Made by a program: the position numbers and the translations under genes. This document shows positions 1 to 6,217 of a stretch of DNA of 7,750 bases, one piece after another (the first letter of the stretch is position 1; each line of letters opens with the position of its first letter). The notes under the pieces were generated by a model that was given only the letters and a program-made list of their open reading frames with translations, made no database searches and was not told the DNA's origin. This stretch comes from an uncultured Acidimicrobiaceae bacterium (GTDB lineage Bacteria > Actinomycetota > Acidimicrobiia > Acidimicrobiales > RAAP-2), in the NCBI GenBank assembly GCA_937975915.1, contig CALJTY010000037.1:1-7750 (forward strand), written 5' to 3'.

Positions 1-484
1 CAGTCATTTCTGCTTCACCTTCACGCCAGTCTTCCCATGGCAACTTCTGAGGGAAACCTTGATCGTCGACGAGCAATTCATTCTTCGTGTAGATCGCATC
101 AGCACGATTTGAGAATGAGTACTCAAACATTTTGGACTCAGTGATCGCCTGCGTCGGGCAAGCTTCTACGCATAGGTCGCAGTGGATGCAACGTAAGTAG
201 TTGATTTCATAGATGTACCCGTAACGCTCTCCCGGGCTCACTGGGTGATCAATTGGGTTGTCTAGACCGCGAACGTTGATGCAGTTAGCTGGGCAAACTC
301 CAGCGCAGAGTTCACACCCGATGCACTTTTCCATTCCGTCTTCGTAACGGTTTAGAACATGGCGCCCGTGTTGGCGAGGTTGCTTGGCACGCTTCTTTTG
401 TGGGTAGCTTGTAGTCACGTTTGGTCGACCAATGTGCTGCATTGTGAGTTTGAAGCCACCAAAGAAATCTGTAAATTTACTCAT
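1..484 (-). CDS. nuoI: NADH-quinone oxidoreductase subunit I (NuoI), 5' part, cut by the window edge
   Basis: NuoI is the peripheral-arm ferredoxin-like subunit that carries clusters N6a and N6b and passes electrons from NuoG towards NuoB and quinone. I translated this frame by hand from the ATG at 484; 161 codons are open to the window edge with no stop, and the protein starts MSKFTDFFGG. Two classic CxxCxxCxxxCP motifs are visible, C54/C57/C60/C64 and C99/C102/C105/C109, in the contexts CIGCELCAGVCP and CIHCDLCVEACP. Between them lies the family-typical stretch ending in ERYGYIYEIN (residues 86-95). Most of the family's core is present; only the C-terminal tail is missing. The start is supported by a GGAG six bases upstream and by an 8-base overlap (ATGAGTAA) with the nuoH stop. 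The extra C68 is common in the family. The call is essentially certain. Confidence 0.97.
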   Translation of the reverse strand, partial: MSKFTDFFGGFKLTMQHIGRPNVTTSYPQKKRAKQPRQHGRHVLNRYEDGMEKCIGCELCAGVCPANCINVRGLDNPIDHPVSPGERYGYIYEINYLRCIHCDLCVEACPTQAITESKMFEYSFSNRADAIYTKNELLVDDQGFPQKLPWEDWREGEAEMT

Positions 485-1715
485 TCGCATCTCCATCAGT
501 GAAGTTACGAAGGGCAAATCCAGGCAGTGGCCGTTGACCAACACTCGGCAAGATTGCTTCGCCATCTTTTCCACGCGACTGACCAATCGCGAAAGAACGC
601 TCAAGCATTGTGTACGAAATAAGAACTATTGCAATCATGATTAGTCCCCAGGGCTTTGAAACAACAAACCCTGCAACAATCAACATCCAGCCAAGGCTGA
701 GTGGAATGAGTCGCTTCCAACCGAGGTCCATTAATTGGTCATAACGGAAGCGTGGAAGTGCGGCACGGAACCAAATGTAACTGAACGCAAAGGCAGTTGT
801 CTTAGCTAAGAACCAAATAATTGGGAATACCCATTTGAAGTGCGGGACTGGCGGGATCCATCCTGCAGGACCACCAAAGAACAATGTCACCATGATTGCT
901 GACATGGTGATGGTGTTCATGAATTCAGCCAGGAAGAACAGTGCGAAGCGAAGCGACGAGTATTCCGTGTGGAATCCACCAACGAGCTCACTCTCGGCTT
1001 CAACAACATCAAATGGAGGACGGTTTAGTTCTGCAGTGATGGAGATAAGGAAGACAACAAACGGAACAATACCGAGTCGAATTAAGTTCCAGTGCCAGAT
1101 ACCATGCGCCTGAGAAGTGACGATGCTGTGTGTTGTTAGTGAGCCCGTGGCGAGAATGACCGTAACAATTGTCATACCGAGTGCTGCTTCATAGCTAATC
1201 ATCTGTGCGCTTGCTCGCACTGAAGAAAGCAGTGGGTACTTAGAACCTGATGACCATCCCGCGAGCATTACTCCGTAGACAGAAATTCCAGACATCGCGA
1301 GCATGAGCAAAATACCCATTGGTGGGTTCGCAATCTGCAGCATCACTTGGTGGCCGGCGATGTTGAGCGTTCCGCCAACTGGAACAATAGAGAAGGTAAT
1401 CAGTGCTGGTACGAGAACCAAGTACGGCGCCAACTTGAAAACAAATCGGTCAGCCTCCGCTGGAATTAGATCTTCTTTAAAGAACAACTTGATTCCGTCA
1501 GCAAGCGTCTGCAAAAGTCCGAAAGGTCCCCAACGCTGTGGTCCAATTCGACTCTGCATGTCTGAAATTGCTTTTCGCTCAAACCAAATCATCAAGATAA
1601 CGGAGCCCATGAGAGCACCGAAGCCCACGAGGACTTTGATGATCACAATGAGAATTACTATTCCGGTCATTCCGTGGCTAAAAAGTGGATCCGATGATGC
1701 AAGTAGCGAGTTCAT
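477..1715 (-). CDS. nuoH: NADH-quinone oxidoreductase subunit H (NuoH), membrane subunit of the quinone site
   Basis: NuoH is the ND1-type membrane subunit of complex I. It anchors the peripheral arm and helps form the quinone chamber and its link to the proton channels. The 412-residue protein has about nine hydrophobic segments, roughly at residues 18-44, 91-112, 132-153, 172-192, 212-228, 256-281, 294-317, 335-352 and 355-373. Family signatures are clear: WFERKAI with E46 (44-50), RIGPQRWGPFGLLQTLADG (56-74), and NRPPFDVVEAESELVGG (231-247) with acidic residues D236, E239, E241 and E243. FRYDQLM (323-329) follows the seventh segment. It is longer than the roughly 325 residues of E. coli NuoH because of a last hydrophobic segment and a polar tail of about 38 residues, a length I associate with actinobacterial NuoH. 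The ATG overlaps the nuoG stop as ATGA and has GGAG five bases upstream. Confidence 0.97.
   Translation of the reverse strand: MNSLLASSDPLFSHGMTGIVILIVIIKVLVGFGALMGSVILMIWFERKAISDMQSRIGPQRWGPFGLLQTLADGIKLFFKEDLIPAEADRFVFKLAPYLVLVPALITFSIVPVGGTLNIAGHQVMLQIANPPMGILLMLAMSGISVYGVMLAGWSSGSKYPLLSSVRASAQMISYEAALGMTIVTVILATGSLTTHSIVTSQAHGIWHWNLIRLGIVPFVVFLISITAELNRPPFDVVEAESELVGGFHTEYSSLRFALFFLAEFMNTITMSAIMVTLFFGGPAGWIPPVPHFKWVFPIIWFLAKTTAFAFSYIWFRAALPRFRYDQLMDLGWKRLIPLSLGWMLIVAGFVVSKPWGLIMIAIVLISYTMLERSFAIGQSRGKDGEAILPSVGQRPLPGFALRNFTDGDANE
491..494 (-). promoter_or_regulatory. Ribosome binding site of nuoI
   Basis: GGAG lies inside the end of nuoH, six bases before the nuoI ATG. It supports the start at 484. 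Confidence 0.7.
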
Positions 1716-4300
1716 CGTGTCTCCAGTCTTATCTGATTAATAAGTGCAGTCACATCAATAATCGAGCGAATGCCATTGGCATCACTCGACTTCTCAACAC
1801 CGAACGGAATCTCGACGACGCCACGTGGAACACTGTTGTCGAGCTCCACGGTGACTGAAATAGTTCCGTTAGCACCCACTGCATTTACGCTCACGCCATC
1901 TTCAACACCAATGCGCTCAAAGTCGACATGGTTCAATTTGAATGTAGGAGCTTCAATGAGTCCGTGCAGCGCATTCGATCCCTGAACAGCAACGCCGTTG
2001 TCATAGAGGCGTCGAGTCAAGTTCACTCGAAGCGCATACCCATCAACTGATGGTGCATCAACATCTCTGCCTGCCTCAACTTGTGCCAAGGTTGCGCTAT
2101 TCCCGCGTGGACCCTTCACGACTGCGTCAATGGTGGTTGCACCACTTGGTGCACCAAGGCCAACTGATTTCACAGTTCTAATTCCTGGGAACGCCATTGG
2201 ATCCATGCTCCTGCGAAGTGAAACCTCTTGGCTGTCCACCACAACGCCGTCAGTGCTTGCGTTAGTAAGCACTGACATCGCTGGGTAACCAGTAGTTGAT
2301 TCAATGATCTTGGACGTTTCTTCGACTGAGTCGAGTCCAATGCTTTGACCGTATTCTTCTGCAAGCTCTGACGCGATTGCGACATCAGTCCACGCTGATC
2401 CTGGTGGGACAATTTTTGGAGTGAGCGCGCTTACGCGGCCTTCAATGTTTGTCACAGTTCCAACGCGTTCATAGGAAACACTCGCAGGGAGAATAACGTC
2501 GGCGTAAGCAAGCGTCGCTCCACCATGGCCACTCACAACAACAATGTCAGAAGCTTCGAGCGCTTTTAGCGCGAGCGAAGTGTCTGCGATGTTGCCAAGC
2601 AAGCAACCACCAAGAAGGAGTGTTGCTTTTTGTTCTCCACTAGCCATTGCTTGGAGCTGAGAAATTGTTCCTCTTCCAGAGCCTTCAGTATTGAGTTGGC
2701 GACCTGGGTGAAGTCCAGGACTTAGCCCCATGTCGAGAGCACCGTTCACGTTTGAACGTCGAAGTGCTACGAGGAACTTTGCTTCTGGGTAGTTTTCTGC
2801 AAATGTTCGAATAGCAGCTTCAACGATCGAAGCATCTTCAGCTACATTCGCGCGCCCAACGACGAAGACAACACCGTCTCCGGTTTCACCAATGAGCTTT
2901 TGAGCATTTTCAATGTCTTCGTTGCTAAAGAGAACATCGAAAGGAACGGTGCCAGTCACCAGTGCCTTGGCGGCGAGGTGTGCTTCGCCAGGTCGGATAG
3001 TGATTGTCGACTTCGCAACGTTTGAAAGTGAGGTGCGTCGACCAGCGAGCTCGACGATTGAATTCTTATCTCTCACCGCACTCTCTCGAAGTCGCAAGAA
3101 CAAGATTGGTAACTCTTCGCGAAGATCACCCGTGAGCGTCACAACGGTGCATGCTCGCGCGGCTTCATCAATAGTTGCCTTAGGGAGTGCCTGCAGTAGT
3201 TCAGCGTCAAGTCCATCGCCGTACTGCGCATCAATGTTTTCAGTTCGAAGAACACCTCGAGCAAAACGCTCCCAAGCGAATGCACCTTCATTCGTAAGCG
3301 CGGATCCACCAATAACACCGAGTGAATTTCCGTCACCGTGCAGAATCTTTGCCGCGGCGCTTAGTGCTTCAGACCAGCTGACTGCAACGAGTTCTCCGTT
3401 GCGGCGAACCATTGGCTCGGTAATTCGCGTTGCAGCGCTGAGGATGTCAGTTGACTCTTCATTTGCGTCAATGGAGTCGAGCGTAAAACGACCCTTGTCA
3501 CATAGCCATCCGTGGTTAACCGGATCAGAGTCAACACCAAGAACACGTGTAAGTCGGTTACCTGATGACTGCACCGCGACACGGCAGCCAACTGCACATG
3601 TAGTGCACGTGCTTTCAACTTGCTCAAGGTCCCATGGACGAGCCGTAAAGCGGTACGGCTTTGCAGTCAATGCGCCCACTGGGCAGATTTGAACTGTGTT
3701 GCCTGAAAAGACTGAGTCGAATGGCTGCGTTGGTGATGGCGCAACTTCAATCAGGTCGCCTCGACCTGAGAATGAAATCTGAGCATCACCAGCGACTTCT
3801 GAAGCAAACCTCGTACAACGTGCACACTGGATGCATCGTTCGCGGTCGAGAAGAACTAGCTCACCAATTTCAATTGGCTTTACAAAGTGACGCTTTTCTT
3901 CGATGAAACGAGTTTCACCTGAACCGTGTGCAAGGGACTGATCTTGCAGTGGACATTCGCCACCCTTGTCACAGACCGGACAGTCGAGTGGGTGGTTTGC
4001 GAGCAGGAATTCCAAAATTCCGTCTTGGGCCTTCTTAACTTTTTCAGAGTCAGTAACAACGCTCATGCCGTCGCTCACCTTTAGATAGCAAGCAGGCTGC
4101 AGTGTTGCGCCACGAGGACCGTCTACTTCAACAAGGCACATTCGGCAGATTCCGACTGGCTCCATACGTGGGTGGTAGCAAAAACGCGGGATGTAATCCC
4201 CCGCATGTTCTGCTGCTTCAATAAGAAGTTCTCCGGGCTTTGCTTCAAATGAGCGTCCGTTTACGGTAATCGAAACTGTGGTGCGCACTTCATCAGTCAT
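1712..4300 (-). CDS. nuoG: NADH-quinone oxidoreductase subunit G (NuoG), large Fe-S subunit
   Basis: NuoG is the largest subunit of the NADH module and relays electrons from NuoF towards NuoI. From the ATG at 4300 it is 862 residues. Ligands seen in order: a 2Fe-2S ferredoxin domain with C41, C52, C55 and C71 (N1b); H103, C107, C110 and C116 (N5, HxxxCxxCxxxxxC); C156, C159, C162 and C206 (N4, CIQCARC then CPVGAL); and C232, C235, C239 and C267 (N7, CTTCAVGC then WLCDKG). The rest resembles the molybdopterin-oxidoreductase fold, with ADVILPASVSYERVGT (600-615) and NIEGRV (618-623). Residues about 757-833 look like the C-terminal dinucleotide-binding domain of that superfamily. NuoG proteins are not known to bind molybdenum, so this part is probably structural. 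An in-frame TTG at 4330 would add ten residues, but the ATG at 4300 has GGAGG eight bases upstream. It overlaps nuoF by 8 bases. Confidence 0.96.
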   Translation of the reverse strand: MTDEVRTTVSITVNGRSFEAKPGELLIEAAEHAGDYIPRFCYHPRMEPVGICRMCLVEVDGPRGATLQPACYLKVSDGMSVVTDSEKVKKAQDGILEFLLANHPLDCPVCDKGGECPLQDQSLAHGSGETRFIEEKRHFVKPIEIGELVLLDRERCIQCARCTRFASEVAGDAQISFSGRGDLIEVAPSPTQPFDSVFSGNTVQICPVGALTAKPYRFTARPWDLEQVESTCTTCAVGCRVAVQSSGNRLTRVLGVDSDPVNHGWLCDKGRFTLDSIDANEESTDILSAATRITEPMVRRNGELVAVSWSEALSAAAKILHGDGNSLGVIGGSALTNEGAFAWERFARGVLRTENIDAQYGDGLDAELLQALPKATIDEAARACTVVTLTGDLREELPILFLRLRESAVRDKNSIVELAGRRTSLSNVAKSTITIRPGEAHLAAKALVTGTVPFDVLFSNEDIENAQKLIGETGDGVVFVVGRANVAEDASIVEAAIRTFAENYPEAKFLVALRRSNVNGALDMGLSPGLHPGRQLNTEGSGRGTISQLQAMASGEQKATLLLGGCLLGNIADTSLALKALEASDIVVVSGHGGATLAYADVILPASVSYERVGTVTNIEGRVSALTPKIVPPGSAWTDVAIASELAEEYGQSIGLDSVEETSKIIESTTGYPAMSVLTNASTDGVVVDSQEVSLRRSMDPMAFPGIRTVKSVGLGAPSGATTIDAVVKGPRGNSATLAQVEAGRDVDAPSVDGYALRVNLTRRLYDNGVAVQGSNALHGLIEAPTFKLNHVDFERIGVEDGVSVNAVGANGTISVTVELDNSVPRGVVEIPFGVEKSSDANGIRSIIDVTALINQIRLETR
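1721..1724 (-). promoter_or_regulatory. Ribosome binding site of nuoH
   Basis: GGAG lies inside the end of nuoG, five bases before the nuoH ATG at 1715. It supports that start. Confidence 0.7.
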
Positions 4301-5597
4301 GCGGGCATCCTCCGTGTTCGATGTGAGCAATGAACTCGTTACGGAACATAGAGATCGCAGAATTCACTGAAGAAGGGATTGATGGCCCAAGCACACAAAT
4401 CGTTGTCTGTTGCGGTGGCCACAAAAGTCCCGGTGAGATGTTGTCGCACAGGTCAAGAAGAAGATCGAGGTCTTCGAGGCGGCCACCACCGTGTTCAACG
4501 CGATACATCGCACGCTCAATCCATCCAGATCCTTCACGGCACGGCGTGCACTGACCACATGATTCGCGTGAGAAGAACTTAGTAATTCGCCACGTGGCAC
4601 GAACAACGCATGAATCTTCATCAAGAACAACCACCGAGCCAGAGCCAAGCATCGAACCCTTTTCAGCAACTTGGTCTTGTCCGAGCGGAAGGTCAAGGAG
4701 ATCAGGTCCAAACCAAGGAGCAGAAACTCCACCTGGAATAAACGCCTTAATCTTCTTGTCGTCAATTATGCCGCCACCAAACTGTGGGTCGTAAATGAGG
4801 TCACGGAATGTGTTCTTAACCATCTCGACTTCGTACACACCAGGATTCTTAACTCGTCCCGCAAGTGCGAACAAACGTGTTCCAGTTGAACGACCTTCAC
4901 CAAGCGCAGCGAACGCCGCGCCTCCATTGTTCACAATCCATGGAAGGTTGGACATTGTTTCAACATTGTTCACGACTGTTGGCTCACCGTAAAGACCCGT
5001 TACCGCTGGAAAGAATGGTGGCTTAATCCGTGGGAAACCACGCTTGCCTTCTAGGGCTTCGATTAGTGCAGTCTCTTCACCGCAAATGTAAGCACCCGCT
5101 CCTGGGTGCACCACGATGTCGAGTGAGAAGTCAGAACCGAAGATCTTGCTTCCGAGTGCTCCGTGTGCGTATGCGTCGTTAACAGCTTGTTGCACGCGCT
5201 CGAGTCCAAGAGCAAATTCGCCACGAAGGAAAATAAATGCCTGGCTAACTTGAAGTGCGTACGCCGCAATGACTACACCTTCGATTAACTGGTGTGGGTC
5301 GCGCTCAATTAGATAGTGATCTTTAAATGTTGCAGGTTCTGATTCATCGCCGTTGACGACTAGATACGAAATTGGTGACCTGCGAAGCATTGACCACTTG
5401 CGTCCCGCTGGGAATCCAGCTCCGCCACGACCAAGAAGTGACGCAGCGTCAACTTCAGCAGCAACTTTCTCTGGGAACATTCCGAGCGCCTTTTTCAGCG
5501 CAACGTAGCCACCAGTTTCAAGGTATCGAGAAAGTGTGTGTGAGTCGTCAAAGTCTTTACGAGAAGAGACAATTTGAGGTGCGCTAAAGGTAGCCAT
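4293..5597 (-). CDS. nuoF: NADH-quinone oxidoreductase subunit F (NuoF), NADH/FMN-binding subunit
   Basis: NuoF binds NADH and FMN and starts electron transfer, handing electrons to cluster N3 and on to NuoG. The 434-residue length is normal for the family. The FMN/NADH Rossmann-like motif GRGGAGFPAGRKW is at 56-68, the flavin-site stretch NGDESEPATFKD at 82-93, and the glycine-rich nucleotide segment GAGAYICGEE at 166-175, followed by EALEGKRGFPR. VVNNVET is at 208-214. The N3 4Fe-4S ligands are C347, C350 and C353 (ESCGQCTPCREG) and C401 (TTICVLG). Oddities are A89 where the usual motif has Gly (EPGT), and LGPS at 403-406 where many homologues have LGD. These may be lineage-typical. The ATG at 5597 shares one base with the nuoE stop (TAATG) and has AAGGAG eight bases upstream, so it is probably translationally coupled to nuoE. 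Confidence 0.97.
   Translation of the reverse strand: MATFSAPQIVSSRKDFDDSHTLSRYLETGGYVALKKALGMFPEKVAAEVDAASLLGRGGAGFPAGRKWSMLRRSPISYLVVNGDESEPATFKDHYLIERDPHQLIEGVVIAAYALQVSQAFIFLRGEFALGLERVQQAVNDAYAHGALGSKIFGSDFSLDIVVHPGAGAYICGEETALIEALEGKRGFPRIKPPFFPAVTGLYGEPTVVNNVETMSNLPWIVNNGGAAFAALGEGRSTGTRLFALAGRVKNPGVYEVEMVKNTFRDLIYDPQFGGGIIDDKKIKAFIPGGVSAPWFGPDLLDLPLGQDQVAEKGSMLGSGSVVVLDEDSCVVRATWRITKFFSRESCGQCTPCREGSGWIERAMYRVEHGGGRLEDLDLLLDLCDNISPGLLWPPQQTTICVLGPSIPSSVNSAISMFRNEFIAHIEHGGCPHD
4309..4313 (-). promoter_or_regulatory. Ribosome binding site that decides the nuoG start
   Basis: GGAGG sits eight bases before the ATG at 4300, within the last codons of nuoF (the Gly-Gly-Cys stretch). It favours this ATG over the in-frame TTG at 4330, which would place the ribosome binding site inside the gene. 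This is the strongest Shine-Dalgarno match in the window. Confidence 0.8.
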
Positions 5598-6217
5598 TAC
5601 TTCTGCTCCTTTGCAGCACGAGCTTCACGGGCTGCCTGCGCGGTGGCGCGCTGTGCAGCAATTTCTTCGCGTGGGGCTTGGAGGCCACCACTTCTACGAA
5701 CTCGAATAAGTGTTCCGTGTAAAGGAATGTCAGAGTCACGCTTTCCTTCGCGAACTTCTTCCACCATTGCATCAAAGGCATCAGGTGTTGTTGTTCGAAC
5801 GTAGCGGTGATTCACTTGCACAACAGGTGCAATGTCACAGTCAGCCAAGCATTCTGTTTCTTCTAAAGTGAATAGTCCGTCAGGTGAAGTACCACCAACG
5901 GCGCAACCAAGCTTCTTGGTCGCGTGCTCCAAGAGTTCTTCGCCACCAGCGAGCAGACAAGCAATGTTGGTGCAGATTCCAACAACATATTTGCCAACTG
6001 GCTCAAGGTGGAACATGTCGTAGAACGCAGCAGTTCCGCGAACTTCCGCTTCTGATGTCCCAACGAGCTCGGCGACTTCAGTAATACCTTCTTCTGAGAG
6101 GTAGCCGTCTTGTTCTTGGGCAAGGTGAAGAAGTGGCAACATCGCTGAACGCTTCACCGGATAGAGCGCAACGAGATCTTCAGCACGCTTACGAAGGTCG
6201 TTTTGGAAGTGGCTCAT
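5597..6217 (-). CDS. nuoE: NADH-quinone oxidoreductase subunit E (NuoE), 2Fe-2S thioredoxin-like subunit
   Basis: NuoE is the 24-kDa-type subunit that holds cluster N1a next to the FMN in NuoF. The 206-residue protein has an N-terminal helical part (about 1-75, including LYPVKRSAMLPLLHLAQEQDGYL at 18-40 and GTAAFYDMF at 61-69). A thioredoxin-like 2Fe-2S domain follows, with ligands C82 and C87 (CTNIAC) and C123 and C127 (ECLADC). It ends VVQVNHRYV in the position expected for the family. After about residue 173 there is a low-complexity Ala/Arg/Glu/Gln-rich tail of some 34 residues, probably helical, which makes it longer than E. coli NuoE (166 residues). The ATG at 6217 overlaps the nuoD stop as ATGA, with GAGG seven bases upstream. 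The stop is TAA, shared by one base with the nuoF start. Confidence 0.96.
   Translation of the reverse strand: MSHFQNDLRKRAEDLVALYPVKRSAMLPLLHLAQEQDGYLSEEGITEVAELVGTSEAEVRGTAAFYDMFHLEPVGKYVVGICTNIACLLAGGEELLEHATKKLGCAVGGTSPDGLFTLEETECLADCDIAPVVQVNHRYVRTTTPDAFDAMVEEVREGKRDSDIPLHGTLIRVRRSGGLQAPREEIAAQRATAQAAREARAAKEQK
5606..5611 (-). promoter_or_regulatory. Ribosome binding site of nuoF
   Basis: AAGGAG lies eight bases before the nuoF ATG at 5597, within the Ala-Ala-Lys-Glu-Gln-Lys end of nuoE. The purine-rich NuoE tail codons thus double as the nuoF translation signal. Confidence 0.75.

Noticed and set aside
1..484. An extra cysteine (C68) in NuoI as a sign of an additional cluster
   Set aside because: A cysteine shortly after the CxxCxxCxxxCP motif is common in NuoI, including E. 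coli, so it is not evidence for a new cofactor.
1303..1740. Plus-strand open frame of 145 codons antisense to nuoH
   Set aside because: It mirrors conserved nuoH codons and shows no family motif or convincing independent start signal.
2913..3692. Plus-strand open frame of 259 codons antisense to nuoG
   Set aside because: It lies wholly opposite a well-supported Fe-S protein gene, is Ser/Arg/Thr-rich in the way of a shadow translation, and shows no recognisable motif.
1712..4300. NuoG gene as a molybdenum-dependent oxidoreductase such as formate dehydrogenase
   Set aside because: The N1b, N5, N4 and N7 ligand sets and the position between nuoF and nuoH identify it as NuoG; the molybdoenzyme resemblance is the known ancestry of this subunit.
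4364..4765. Minus-strand open frame of 133 codons inside nuoF in another frame
   Set aside because: It overlaps the N3-binding part of nuoF, which is clearly the coding frame; the alternative translation has no recognisable features.
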